Under the pieces are notes generated by a model. That model was not told the origin of the DNA, ran no database searches, and worked only from the letters and a program-made list of their open reading frames with translations. From the NCBI RefSeq assembly GCF_003999195.1, contig NZ_RJVR01000292.1, positions 18,943 through 82,942 on the forward strand: a DNA stretch of 64,000 nt, in the 5' to 3' direction. The DNA is from Streptomyces soli (lineage in GTDB: Bacteria; Actinomycetota; Actinomycetes; Streptomycetales; Streptomycetaceae). The number at the start of each line of letters is the position of its first letter. Positions within the stretch are counted from its first letter, which is position 1. Of this stretch, positions 41,493-51,744 are shown one piece after another. The translations under genes were made by a program, and so were the position numbers.

Positions 41493-42747
41493 CCTGCACC
41501 GAGGGATCGGACGCCGCCGCACCGCCGCGCTGCAGGAAGTCGGCGAGCGGCAGGGTCGCGGCGCCCAGGGTGACGGCGTCGGCGCCGAGCCGGCTGAGCT
41601 CGATGGCAGCGCGCCCGGCCGGGTAGTGCAGGGCGTACGCCTCGGCGTGGCCGCGTACCTCGGGCAGCAGCGCCGGGCCGAGCAACAGTCCGGCCCAGCC
41701 GCCGATGAGGATGCGTTCCGGTGCGAAGAGGTTCACCAGGGTGGCGACGCCGGCGCCCAGGTACTCGGCGGTCTCGGCGAGCAGGGTGGCGGCGGCCGGG
41801 TCCGGGCGCTGGCCCCGGGAGCGGGGTCGGGCCGCCGCGATGAGGGCGGCGAGGGCGGTCTCGTCGTCGCCGTCCGGGGCCTCGCCGCCCGCCTCGTACC
41901 AGCGCTCGAGGATCGCCTCGGCGCCGACGTACGCCTCCAGGCAGCCGCGCGCGCCGCAGCGGCAGCGGCGTCCGCCGACCTGGACCGTGGTGTGGCCCCA
42001 CTCGATCGAGTTGCCGCCGACGGCGCCGCCGAGGGTGCCGCCCTTGACGATGCAGGCGCCGACGCCCGAGCCGAGCAGGGCGACGGCCACGTCGCGGGCG
42101 CCCTGTCCGGCGCCGAACCAGGTCTCGGCCTGGCCGAGGGTCTTCGCGCCGTTGTCGACGTGGACGCGTACGTGGGCGGGGATGCGGGCCTCGGCGCGTA
42201 CCACGGCTTCGAGGGGGACGGCATCCCAGCCGATCGTCTGGCCGTGGACGACCGCGTGGCCGTCGGCGCCCGGCACGACCATACCCGGCACGCCGATGCC
42301 GACGCCGAGCAGCCGGTCGGGGCGGGCCCCGGTGTCGCGGAGCAGGTCGGCCATGGCGTCGAGTATGTGCCGCACGATCCGGTCGGTGTCGTATACGTGC
42401 CTGCTCAGCAGGCGTTCCGTGAGGGCGACCTCGGTGAGGGACAGGTCGAAGAGCGCGGCGCGGACCCGGGTCTCGCCGACATCGATCCCTATGACGCAGC
42501 CGTGACCGGGGGCGACGCGCAGCAGGGTACGGGGGCGGCCGCCGTCGGAGTCCACCGCGCCGGCTTCTTCCACCAGCCCTTCGGCGACGAGATCGCCGAC
42601 GACGTTGCTGATGGACCCGGAGCTCAGACCCGTCGCCGGGCCGAGCTCCTGCCGGCTCAACGGTCCGGCGAAATAAAGTCGTTGCAGAACCGCAGCTCGG
42701 CTGCCCCTTCGCAGGTCACGTACCGTCCGGCCGTTGCGCTCGCCCAT
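41452..42747 (-). CDS. ROK-family transcriptional regulator
   Basis: A 431-residue ROK repressor. An N-terminal winged helix (RLYFAGPLSRQELGPATGLS then SGSISNVV) is followed by the sugar kinase-like domain with GIDVGETRVRAALFDL, GVGIGVPGMV and the zinc/ROK signature CRCGARGCLEAYVG. ATG 42747 follows GGAGAGG. It is divergent from the ABC operon that begins at 42887, so the 139-base gap probably holds its operator. The last 41 bases overlap the convergent LacI gene. It likely responds to the sugar imported by the neighbouring transporter. Confidence 0.87.
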   Translation of the reverse strand: MGERNGRTVRDLRRGSRAAVLQRLYFAGPLSRQELGPATGLSSGSISNVVGDLVAEGLVEEAGAVDSDGGRPRTLLRVAPGHGCVIGIDVGETRVRAALFDLSLTEVALTERLLSRHVYDTDRIVRHILDAMADLLRDTGARPDRLLGVGIGVPGMVVPGADGHAVVHGQTIGWDAVPLEAVVRAEARIPAHVRVHVDNGAKTLGQAETWFGAGQGARDVAVALLGSGVGACIVKGGTLGGAVGGNSIEWGHTTVQVGGRRCRCGARGCLEAYVGAEAILERWYEAGGEAPDGDDETALAALIAAARPRSRGQRPDPAAATLLAETAEYLGAGVATLVNLFAPERILIGGWAGLLLGPALLPEVRGHAEAYALHYPAGRAAIELSRLGADAVTLGAATLPLADFLQRGGAAASDPSVQVRPTPVPPGTLRR

Positions 42748-42810
42748 GCGATTCCTCTCCCGCTCCGCAACACATTGTGCCGGGAGTCTTGACCGCAGCT
42801 TCCTTCGCGT

Positions 42811-42840
42811 CTTAACTCACGCATTAAATTAAGCCGTGAG
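42811..42840. promoter_or_regulatory. Candidate ROK operator / promoter of the sugar ABC operon
   Basis: A rare AT-rich patch contains two nested inverted repeats: CTTAA (42811) with TTAAG (42829), and CTCACG (42816) with CGTGAG (42835). It lies between the ROK gene and the binding-protein gene, 47 bases before the latter's start, in the usual position of a repressor site. Confidence 0.45.
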
Positions 42841-42886
42841 GCCAGTTCTGTCGAACCTGGCCGACCCCTGGAAGGGGCACAACCCG

Positions 42887-44200
42887 ATGCGCATGATCAG
42901 AGCCGCCGCCGTAGTCTCCACCGTCCTCGCCCTCGCCGCCGCCTCGGCGGGCTGCGGCGGCGGCAGCGACACCTCCGGCGGGGGCGGTGGTTCCCCCAAG
43001 ACGCTGACCTACTGGGCCAGCAACCAGGGACCCAACGTCGAGGCCGACAAGGCGACCCTCACCCCCGAGCTGAAGAAGTTCGAGAAGCAGACGGGCATCA
43101 AGGTCAAGCTCGAAGTCGTCCCCTGGAGCGACCTCCTCAACCGGATCCTGGCCGCGACCTCCTCCGGCCAGGGCCCCGACGTGCTCAACATCGGCAACAC
43201 CTGGTCCTCCTCGCTCCAGGCCACGGGCGCCCTGCTGCCCTGGGACGACAGCCACTTCCAGCAGATCGGCGGCCGTGACCGGTTCACCGACTCCGCGGTA
43301 GGCTCGGCCGGCGCCGCGGGCAAGGACCCGGCGGCCGTCCCGCTGTACTCGATGGCGTACGCGCTCTACTACAACAAGAAGCTCTTCGCCGACGCGGGAA
43401 TCTCCACGCCACCCGCCACCTGGGACGAGCTGGTCGCCGACGGCAAGAAGCTCACCAAGAGCGGGCAGTCCGGCCTCGGTCTGGAGGGGGCCAACCTCTC
43501 CAACAACATCCACCAGGCCTTCGTGCTGGCCAAGCAGCACGGCGGTGACTTCTACGACTCGGCCGGCAAGCCGACCTTCACCTCCCCCGGCGCGGTCGCG
43601 GGTGTGAAGCAGTGGGTCGACTTCATGGCCAAGGACAAGATCGTCGCCACGGGCAGCGCCGAGTACGCCCAGAACCAGACCCTGCAGGACTTCGCCAAGG
43701 GCAAGACGGCGATGGTGCTGTGGCAGACCGCGGCCAGCACCTTCAAGTCGTACGGCATGAAGGACAGCGACTTCGGTGTCGCCCCCGTTCCCGTCCAGTC
43801 GGGCACCCCGGGCACCGGCCAGCAGACGAACTCCATGGTCGCCGGCATCAACATGGCCGTCTTCAAGAACTCCAAGAACGTCGACGGCGCCGTGAAGTTC
43901 GTGAAGTTCATGACCAGCGACGCCGAGCAGATCATCCTCAACAAGACCTACGGCTCGATACCGCCGGTCAAGTCGGCGCAGACCGACCCGGCGTTCAACA
44001 CCACGGCCATGAAGCCGCTCCGCGAGGCCCTCGCCACCAGCGCCACGCCGCTGCCGCAGGTCCCGACGGAGTCGCAGTTCGAGACCGCCGTCGGCACCGC
44101 GGTCAAGGGCCTGTTCGCCGACGCGGCGGCCGGGAAGCCCGTCACCACCGCGTCCGTCAAGGCAGCGCTGGACAAGGCCCAGCAGCAGATGCAGCAGTGA
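42887..44200 (+). CDS. Sugar ABC transporter substrate-binding lipoprotein (CUT1 type)
   Basis: A 437-residue lipoprotein for oligosaccharide uptake. The signal ends at Cys23 (LALAAASAGCGGG), followed by a Gly/Ser linker. The fold begins LTYWASNQGPNVEADK, with KLEVVPWSDLLNRILAATSS, YSMAYALYYNKKLFADAGIS and the GKTAMVLWQTAAS segment typical of solute-binding family 1. ATG 42887 follows GGAAGGGG. Two CUT1 permeases follow, but no ATPase; streptomycetes supply one shared ATPase, MsiK, for many such transporters. With the linked GH1 and GH55-like enzymes the ligand is probably a short beta-glucan oligosaccharide. Confidence 0.87.
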   Translation: MRMIRAAAVVSTVLALAAASAGCGGGSDTSGGGGGSPKTLTYWASNQGPNVEADKATLTPELKKFEKQTGIKVKLEVVPWSDLLNRILAATSSGQGPDVLNIGNTWSSSLQATGALLPWDDSHFQQIGGRDRFTDSAVGSAGAAGKDPAAVPLYSMAYALYYNKKLFADAGISTPPATWDELVADGKKLTKSGQSGLGLEGANLSNNIHQAFVLAKQHGGDFYDSAGKPTFTSPGAVAGVKQWVDFMAKDKIVATGSAEYAQNQTLQDFAKGKTAMVLWQTAASTFKSYGMKDSDFGVAPVPVQSGTPGTGQQTNSMVAGINMAVFKNSKNVDGAVKFVKFMTSDAEQIILNKTYGSIPPVKSAQTDPAFNTTAMKPLREALATSATPLPQVPTESQFETAVGTAVKGLFADAAAGKPVTTASVKAALDKAQQQMQQ

Positions 44201-44211
44201 GAGGCCGGAGC

Positions 44212-45234
44212 ATGACACCCCCCACCACGGCTGCCGCCGACGAATCCCAAGCAGCCGCGGCCGACTCCGGCCCGCCCCGCTCGGCCAGTGGCCGGCGGGG
44301 CGGGCCGGGCCGCCGCCCGCGCCAGGCAGGCCGCCTACGCAACCTGAGCCTGCCCTACATGCTGCTGCTCCCGGCGATCCTCCTGGAGCTCCTGGTCCAC
44401 CTGGTGCCGATGATCCTCGGCATCGTCATGAGCTTCCGCGGGATCACCCAGTTCTTCATCCGCAACTGGACCCAGGCGCCCTGGGCCGGCCTGCACAACT
44501 TCCGCATCGCGCTGGACTTCAACGCCCCGATCGGCCAGGCGCTGCTTCACTCGTTCTTCGTGACCTGCGCGTTCACCGCCCTGTCGGTCGGCCTGTGCTG
44601 GCTGCTCGGGGCATTCGTCTCGCTCATGATGCAGGACTCCTTCCGCGGCCGGGGCGTGCTGCGGACGCTGTTCCTGGTCCCGTACGCGCTGCCGGTCTAC
44701 GCGGCGGTGATCACCTGGGCGTTCATGTTCCAGCGGGACAACGGCCTGATCAACCACGTACTTCACGACCAGCTCCACCTCACCTCCGACCGGCCGTTCT
44801 GGCTGATCGGGGACAACAGCTTCTACGCGCTGCTCATCGTGTCCGTGTGGAAGGGCTGGCCCTTCGCCTTCCTGATCATCACTGCCGGTCTGCAGAACAT
44901 CCCACGGGAGCTGTACGAGGCCGCCGCGATCGACGGCGCGGGTATGTGGCAGCAGATCCGCCGCATCACCATGCCCTCGCTGCGGCCGGTCAACCAGGTG
45001 CTGGTGCTGGTGCTGTTCCTGTGGACCTTCAACGACTTCAACACGCCGTTTGTGCTGTTCGGCAACTCCGCGCCGGAAGCCGCCGACGTGATCTCCATCC
45101 ACATCTACCAGGCGTCCTTCGTCACCTGGAACTTCGGCTCCGGCTCGGCGATGTCCGTCCTGCTGCTGCTGTTCCTGCTCGTGGTGACGGCCGTCTATCT
45201 GCTCGCCACCTCCCGAAGGAGGCAGGATGTCTAG
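44212..45234 (+). CDS. CUT1 sugar ABC permease, MalF type
   Basis: A 340-residue permease. After a basic, disordered N-terminus of about 45 residues come six membrane segments starting YMLLLPAILLELLVHLVPMI. The EAA coupling loop, ELYEAAAIDGAGMWQQIRRI, marks the site that docks on the ATPase. ATG 44212 follows GGAG. The gene ends eight bases inside the next permease gene. The pair makes the heterodimeric channel. Confidence 0.88.
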   Translation: MTPPTTAAADESQAAAADSGPPRSASGRRGGPGRRPRQAGRLRNLSLPYMLLLPAILLELLVHLVPMILGIVMSFRGITQFFIRNWTQAPWAGLHNFRIALDFNAPIGQALLHSFFVTCAFTALSVGLCWLLGAFVSLMMQDSFRGRGVLRTLFLVPYALPVYAAVITWAFMFQRDNGLINHVLHDQLHLTSDRPFWLIGDNSFYALLIVSVWKGWPFAFLIITAGLQNIPRELYEAAAIDGAGMWQQIRRITMPSLRPVNQVLVLVLFLWTFNDFNTPFVLFGNSAPEAADVISIHIYQASFVTWNFGSGSAMSVLLLLFLLVVTAVYLLATSRRRQDV

Positions 45235-46096
45235 GGCCGCCGCTCACGTCAGTCCCATGGCCCCGCCCCGGTCCTTCATCTGGACCCGCAGGGTCGGGCT
45301 GTCGCTGATCTCGCTGTTCGTCCTGGTACCGGTCTACGTCATGGTGAGCAGTTCGCTCAAGCCGCTGCAGGACGTCTCCGGGGCCTTTCGCTGGCTGCCG
45401 AGCGGGCTGACCCTGCGCCCGTACTTCGACATCTGGCAGACCGTGCCGCTCGCCCGGTACTTCGGGAACTCCCTGATCGTGTCGGGCGCTGCGACGATCT
45501 GCTCGGTGATCGTCGCGATCTTCGCGGCGTACGCGGTCAGCCGGTACCGATTCCGCGGCAAGCGGGTCTTCACGGTGACCGTGCTGTCGACGCAGATGTT
45601 CCCCGGCATCCTCTTCCTGCTGCCGCTCTTCCTGATCTTCGTCAACATCGGCAACACGACGGGCATCGCGCTGTACGGATCGCGCGGTGGCCTGATCCTC
45701 ACTTATCTCACCTTCTCCCTGCCCTTCTCCATCTGGATGCTCATCGGGTACTTCGACTCGATCCCCCGGGACCTGGACGAGGCCGCCCTGGTGGACGGCT
45801 GCGGCCCGCTGCGCGCCCTGTTCCGGGTGGTCGTTCCGGCGGCCACCCCGGGCATCGTCGCGGTCGCCGTCTACGCCTTCATGACCGCATGGGGCGAGGT
45901 GCTCTTCGCCTCCGTGATGACCAACGACACCACCCGCACGCTCGCCGTCGGCCTGCGGGGTTACGCCACTCAGAACGACGTGTACTGGAACCAGGTCATG
46001 GCCGCGTCACTGGTGGTGAGCGTGCCCGTCGTCGCCGGATTCCTGCTGTTGCAGCGCTACCTCGTGGCCGGCCTCACCGCCGGAGCCGTCAAGTGA
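45227..46096 (+). CDS. CUT1 sugar ABC permease, MalG type
   Basis: A 289-residue partner permease. Six hydrophobic helices begin at [18 protein letters not shown]; the EAA loop reads [23 protein letters not shown] 45227 lies within the 3' end of the MalF-type gene behind GAAGGAGGC, giving translational coupling. Its stop overlaps an upstream GTG of the beta-glucosidase frame. Confidence 0.88.
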   Translation: MSRAAAHVSPMAPPRSFIWTRRVGLSLISLFVLVPVYVMVSSSLKPLQDVSGAFRWLPSGLTLRPYFDIWQTVPLARYFGNSLIVSGAATICSVIVAIFAAYAVSRYRFRGKRVFTVTVLSTQMFPGILFLLPLFLIFVNIGNTTGIALYGSRGGLILTYLTFSLPFSIWMLIGYFDSIPRDLDEAALVDGCGPLRALFRVVVPAATPGIVAVAVYAFMTAWGEVLFASVMTNDTTRTLAVGLRGYATQNDVYWNQVMAASLVVSVPVVAGFLLLQRYLVAGLTAGAVK

Positions 46097-46116
46097 TCAC
46101 GCCCGAAAGGACCCCC

Positions 46117-47484
<1,368 letters not shown>

Positions 47485-47544
47485 GGAGCACCACCGCACA
47501 CACCCAACCGCACAGCACCTCCACCCCCCGCACAGGAGAAGCTG

Positions 47545-49719
47545 ATGAGACCCATATCCGGCACCACCCCCCCACCCTTCAGAGCGACGGTCCTTTGGGC
47601 CGCCCTGGTAGCCCTCCTCGTCGTGCTCGTCGCGCCGCTGGGGGCCACCAGGGCGGCGGCCGCCACCTGTGGCACCGCCAACGCCGCGCAGGGCAAGACC
47701 GCCACCGCCTCCTCGGCCGAGAACAGCAGTTTCGTGGCCGCCAACGCGGTGGACGGCAACACCGGCACTCGCTGGTCCAGCGCGTTCAGCGACCCGCAGT
47801 GGCTCCAGGTGGACCTGGGCAGTTCGCAGACGATCTGCCAGGTGGTGCTCAACTGGGAGGCAGCATACGGAAGTTCATACCAGATCCAGGTCTCGGCCAA
47901 CGCCTCGACCTGGACCACGGTCTACTCGACGACCACCGGGCCCGGCGGGAATGAGACCCTCTCGGTGAACGGGACGGGCCGCTACATCCGCCTGTACGGC
48001 ACGGCGCGGCACACCGCGTACGGTTACTCACTGTGGGAGTTCGGCGTACACACCCTCAGCGACGGCACGGTCATCCCGGGCGGCGGCGACCTCGGCTCCA
48101 ACGTGATCGTCTTCGACCCGTCCATGACCGACATCCAGTCCAAGCTGGACTCGGTCTTCGCGCAGCAGGAGACGGCCCAGTTCGGTACCGGCCGCTACCA
48201 GTTCCTGTTCAAGCCGGGCACCTACAACAACATCAACGCCCAACTCGGCTTCTACACCTCGATCTCGGGCCTGGGTCTGTCGCCCAACGACACGACCTTC
48301 AACGGGGACGTGACGGTGGACGCCGGCTGGTTCAACGGCAACGCCACGCAGAACTTCTGGCGTTCGGCGGAGAACCTCACGCTCAACCCGGTCAGCGGCA
48401 CCGACCGGTGGGCGGTCGCCCAGGCGGCACCCTTCCGCCGGATGCACGTCAAGGGCGGCCTGAACCTGGCGCCGACCGGCTACGGCTGGGCCAGCGGCGG
48501 CTACATCGCCGACAGCCAGATCGACGGCGCGGTGAGCCCGTACTCGCAGCAGCAGTGGTACACCCGTGACAGCTCGATCGGCAGCAACGCCAACGGCGTG
48601 TGGAACAACGTCTTCTCCGGCGTCCAGGGCGCTCCCGCGCAGAGCTTCCCGAACCCGCCGTACACCACCCTCGACACCACCCCGGTCTCGCGGGAGAAGC
48701 CGTTCCTGTACCTGGACGGCAGCGACTACAAGGTCTTCGTACCGGCCAAGCGCACCAACGCCCGCGGCACCTCGTGGGCCAGCGGTACAACGGCGGGCAG
48801 CTCGATTCCGCTCAGCCAGTTCTACGTGGTCAAGCCCGGAACCACCGCGGCGACCATCAACGCGGCGCTCGCCCAGGGCCTCAACCTGCTCTTCACCCCG
48901 GGCGTCTACCACGTCGACCAGACCATCAACGTCACCCGTGCCGACACGGTCGTCCTCGGCCTGGGCCTGGCGACGATCGTCCCGGACAACGGCGTGACGG
49001 CGATGAAGGTCGCCGACGTGGACGGCGTCAAGCTGGCCGGCTTCCTCATCGACGCCGGTGCGGTCAACTCGCCGGTGCTCCTGCAGGTCGGCCCGGCCGG
49101 CTCGTCCGCCAGCCACTCGGCCGACCCGACCACGGTCCAGGACGTGTTCGCCCGGATCGGCGGCGCCGGCGCAGGCAGCGCCACCACCGCCGTGGAGATC
49201 AACAGCAACGACACGATCATCGACCACACCTGGCTCTGGCGGGCCGACCACGGCACCGGCGTGGGCTGGAACACCAACCCGTCCGACTACGGCCTGGTCG
49301 TCAAGGGCAACAACGTGCTGGCCACCGGACTCTTCGTCGAGCACTTCAAGAAGTACGACGTCGAGTGGAGCGGCCAGAACGGCAAGACGATCTTCTTCCA
49401 GAACGAGATCGCCTACGACGCGCCCAACCAGGCGGCCATCCAGAACGGCAACACCAAGGGATACGCCGCCTACAAGGTCGACGACACGGTGAACACCCAT
49501 GAAGCATGGGGGGTCGGCAGCTACTGCTACTTCAACGTCGATCCGACCATCGTCATGGACCACGGCTTCGAGGTCCCGGTCAAGTCCGGGATCAAGATGC
49601 ACGACGTCCTGGTGGTCTCCCTGGGCGGCCAAGGCCAGTACAACCACGTCATCAACGACACCGGCGCGGCCACCTCGGGCACCTCGACCACGCCCTCGAC
49701 GGTCACCTCGTACCCGTAA
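47545..49719 (+). CDS. Secreted discoidin-domain, GH55-like beta-helix protein
   Basis: A 724-residue exported protein. The signal peptide (VLWAALVALLVVLVAPLGAT, cleaved near AAAAT) is followed by an F5/8-type (CBM32-like) domain at about 42-168, with WSSAFSDPQWLQVDLGSSQT and YIRLYGTARHTAYGYSLWEF. The rest is a right-handed parallel beta-helix of GH55-like architecture, e.g. FLFKPGTYNNINAQLGFYTS, LLFTPGVYHVDQTINVTRAD and GLFVEHFKKYDVEWSGQNGK. Relatives are often mislabelled adenylyl cyclase; the structural relatives are exo-beta-1,3-glucanases. Placed at the end of the beta-glucosidase operon, it is probably the extracellular depolymerase. ATG 47545 follows AGGAG. Confidence 0.8.
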   Translation: MRPISGTTPPPFRATVLWAALVALLVVLVAPLGATRAAAATCGTANAAQGKTATASSAENSSFVAANAVDGNTGTRWSSAFSDPQWLQVDLGSSQTICQVVLNWEAAYGSSYQIQVSANASTWTTVYSTTTGPGGNETLSVNGTGRYIRLYGTARHTAYGYSLWEFGVHTLSDGTVIPGGGDLGSNVIVFDPSMTDIQSKLDSVFAQQETAQFGTGRYQFLFKPGTYNNINAQLGFYTSISGLGLSPNDTTFNGDVTVDAGWFNGNATQNFWRSAENLTLNPVSGTDRWAVAQAAPFRRMHVKGGLNLAPTGYGWASGGYIADSQIDGAVSPYSQQQWYTRDSSIGSNANGVWNNVFSGVQGAPAQSFPNPPYTTLDTTPVSREKPFLYLDGSDYKVFVPAKRTNARGTSWASGTTAGSSIPLSQFYVVKPGTTAATINAALAQGLNLLFTPGVYHVDQTINVTRADTVVLGLGLATIVPDNGVTAMKVADVDGVKLAGFLIDAGAVNSPVLLQVGPAGSSASHSADPTTVQDVFARIGGAGAGSATTAVEINSNDTIIDHTWLWRADHGTGVGWNTNPSDYGLVVKGNNVLATGLFVEHFKKYDVEWSGQNGKTIFFQNEIAYDAPNQAAIQNGNTKGYAAYKVDDTVNTHEAWGVGSYCYFNVDPTIVMDHGFEVPVKSGIKMHDVLVVSLGGQGQYNHVINDTGAATSGTSTTPSTVTSYP

Positions 49720-49732
49720 GGCCGGGTGCGTA

Positions 49733-49988
49733 AGAGGCCGCGCGAATAGGTGGGGTGGGTGATGGAGCGGGGCGAGGGGCAAGTCTGGCAAGGCGGTGGG
49801 GGCACTCTCCCCCAGACTCCGTCCGGTGGGGGTGCTCCCCCTGGCTTCGCCGGGGGCACCCCCACCGGCGAAGCCAGGGGGAGGACCCCCACCAGCCGCC
49901 AGGGCTGGGGACGTCGTCGACCGACGACAACGCCGCCAGGCGCCGCCCATCGGCACGCGACGCCGCCCCACCTATTCGCGCGGCCTCT
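49733..49988. mobile_element. MITE-like element with 23-bp terminal inverted repeats
   Basis: AGAGGCCGCGCGAATAGG followed by TGGGG (49733-49755) is repeated exactly in inverted orientation at 49966-49988. If the outermost base is counted as flank, TAA directly borders both ends, as a 3-base target duplication would. The 256-base element has no transposase. Inside is a second palindrome (28-base arms, one mismatch, 49826-49853 and 49865-49892) shared with the repeat inside the glycosyltransferase gene. It sits 13 bases after the GH55-like stop and could also act as a terminator. Confidence 0.6.
49826..49892. repeat. Internal palindrome of the MITE-like element
   Basis: CCCCCTGGCTTCGCCGG (49837-49853) and CCGGCGAAGCCAGGGGG (49865-49881) are perfect complements, and pairing continues outward to 28 bases with one mismatch. 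The right arm is identical for 29 bases with 16413-16441. It identifies a dispersed repeat family in this genome. Confidence 0.8.
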
Positions 49989-50120
49989 AAGTCAGTAAGC
50001 AGTTCATAGCGGCAGCCGGCGCCCCGTGTGGGGCGCCGGCTCTGCTTACAGCCCCCGGTTCCGGCTGCCGTCGCTCAGCCGGGCAGGCCTCCCGGATCGG
50101 TCGCCCAGAAGCTGGGATGA

Positions 50121-50843
50121 TCAGGGTCCGACGCTCTGATCCCGCTCGTACGCCCGCAAGGTCACGGAGGCGCCCGGCCACGGCTGTCCGTACGGCCGGA
50201 GCCGGCGCCAGTCGTACGGCGGATGACCGAGCTTGGGGCGCAGACGGTCGTAACCGTTGCTGACCACCCAGACCCCCACGCAGGCGACGATCAGGACGCG
50301 GCCCACGACGTCGGCCGGCGTGGATCCCGGCGCGATCAGGCCGCCGACTCCCGCGGTCCACAACCAGTAACCCAGCAGCGGGTAGACGACCAGCTGATGC
50401 CAGATCTTGGTCGGGGCGATCGCCTGCTCGCGGGTGAAGAATCCGGCCCGCAGCTCGCCACGCCACTGAAACAGGCCGAACCCGAACCATCCGATGAGCG
50501 AGGCCAGCCCGAACCACGGACCCGCCGCCCCGGTCGGCGCCGTCCCGTGCATGCGCTGGACGCCGAGTGCGACCGCCGCGGCCAGCAACGGATCGCCGAG
50601 CACGACCGCGACGAACCCGCTGCGCGCCCCCATCAGCCGCCGCTCCAGCACCAGAGCCAACAACCACAATGCCCCCGGAGTGACGGCCAGCGACGCCGCG
50701 GCCGCGACCCAGGGGCCGTGCTCCAGCGGCACCCCGAGCCAGGGGATATAAAACCCTCTCACATCAGTTACGAACTCCGGCGGGCCCACCTGGATTCCCC
50801 CGGCACCGGGCCGGCTTACCCAATTCTCAACCAAATCCCGCAC
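50121..50843 (-). CDS. Hypothetical integral membrane protein
   Basis: A 240-residue membrane protein of unknown function with about five hydrophobic segments (LAVTPGALWLLALVLERRLM, PLLAAAVALGV, FGLASLIGWFGFGLFQW, LVVYPLLGYWLWTAGVGGLI, VLIVACVGVWVVSNGYDRLR). A conserved-looking DWRRLRPYGQPWPGAS closes the protein. GTG 50843 has GGAAGGGG just upstream and is preferred to 50966. It lies next to a decayed trxB gene and has no visible link to arsenic resistance. Confidence 0.6.
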   Translation of the reverse strand: MRDLVENWVSRPGAGGIQVGPPEFVTDVRGFYIPWLGVPLEHGPWVAAAASLAVTPGALWLLALVLERRLMGARSGFVAVVLGDPLLAAAVALGVQRMHGTAPTGAAGPWFGLASLIGWFGFGLFQWRGELRAGFFTREQAIAPTKIWHQLVVYPLLGYWLWTAGVGGLIAPGSTPADVVGRVLIVACVGVWVVSNGYDRLRPKLGHPPYDWRRLRPYGQPWPGASVTLRAYERDQSVGP

Positions 50844-50867
50844 ACCCCCTTCCGGTTGGGCGTGCAG

Positions 50868-51251
50868 AAGGGAGGTTGAGTTTGCGGTGCCGGGAGCCGC
50901 TGGCGACGATGATCGCCTTCGCGCGGTGGAGGGTGCCTTCGGAGTCGGTGACGGACTTGGTGTCACCGTCCAGGTCGACCGCGATCACGTCGTCCGGGAT
51001 CAACCTCGGAGCCGAAGCGCTCCGCTTGGGCCCGCATGTTCTCCATGAGGTCGGGGCCCATGATGCCGCCGGGAAGCCGGGAAGTTCTCCACCTCGGTGG
51101 TCTGCATCAGCGCGCCGCCGGCGGTGACCGAGCCCTCGAAGACCAGCGGCTCCAGCGCGGCGCGGGCACTGTAGAGCGCGGCGGTTTAACCGGCCGGGCC
51201 GGACCCGATGACGATGACCTCGCGTACGTCGCCTGCTTCTTCCGCCGTCAT
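50868..51251 (-). pseudogene. Decayed thioredoxin reductase gene (trxB/arsT-like)
   Basis: The ATG at 51251 overlaps the arsC stop. The frame reads MTAEEAGDVREVIVIGSGPA then [25 protein letters not shown]: the conserved tyrosine of GPAGYTAA has become TAA. After TTEVENFP the frame shifts ([17 protein letters not shown] is in another frame) and shifts again before AKAIIVASGSRHRKLNLP, where similarity ends. The NADPH domain and the redox CxxC are missing. It is the third gene of an old arsC-trxB operon, now dead. Confidence 0.85.
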
Positions 51252-51661
51252 GACGCGGACGCCGGGGCGATCTCGGCGATCAGGGCCTCGATGCGCGCCT
51301 TGATCTCGTCCCGGATGGGCCGTACGGCCTCGACGCCCTGGCCGGCCGGGTCGTCCAGCGTCCAGTCCAGGTAGCGCTTACCGGGGAAGACCGGGCAGGT
51401 GTCGCCGCAGCCCATGGTGATGCAGACGTCGGACGCCTGAACGGCCTCGACCGTGAGGACCTTGGGGGTCTCGGCCGACATGTCGATGCCGACCTCCTTC
51501 ATCGCCTCGACGGCCGCTGGGTTGACCGTGTCGGCAGGGTCCGAGCCGGCGGAGCGGACCTCGACGCGGTCTCCCGCCAGGTGGGTCAGCCAGGCGGCGG
51601 CCATCTGGGAGCGGCCGGCGTTGTGGACGCAGACGAAGAGCACGGACGGCTTGTCGGACAT
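51248..51661 (-). CDS. arsC: Arsenate reductase, low-molecular-weight phosphatase type
   Basis: A 137-residue arsenate reductase. The P-loop CX5R is CVHNAGR (Cys11-Arg17) and the redox relay cysteines are Cys80, Cys85 and Cys89 in CITMGCGDTCPVFPG. DWTLDDPAG carries the general-acid Asp. It reduces arsenate to arsenite with thioredoxin or mycothiol as electron source. The ATG follows GGAGG in the gap divergent from arsR. The dedicated thioredoxin reductase gene behind it is destroyed, so reducing power must come from the housekeeping system. Confidence 0.92.
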   Translation of the reverse strand: MSDKPSVLFVCVHNAGRSQMAAAWLTHLAGDRVEVRSAGSDPADTVNPAAVEAMKEVGIDMSAETPKVLTVEAVQASDVCITMGCGDTCPVFPGKRYLDWTLDDPAGQGVEAVRPIRDEIKARIEALIAEIAPASAS

Positions 51662-51723
51662 GGAGGTCTCTCTTGTCTCGCTATGTCTCGTGACGGAAGG
51701 AGCCGAACTCGCGTCAGCTCCGA

Positions 51724-51741
51724 CTGATGTGACAGTATCAG
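51724..51741. promoter_or_regulatory. Candidate ArsR operator between arsC and arsR
   Basis: CTGAT (51724-51728) and ATCAG (51737-51741) form an inverted repeat around GTGACAGT, immediately before the arsR start and in the divergent arsC-arsR gap. ArsR proteins bind imperfect inverted repeats of this size overlapping the promoter. Confidence 0.45.
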
Positions 51742-51744
51742 CCC

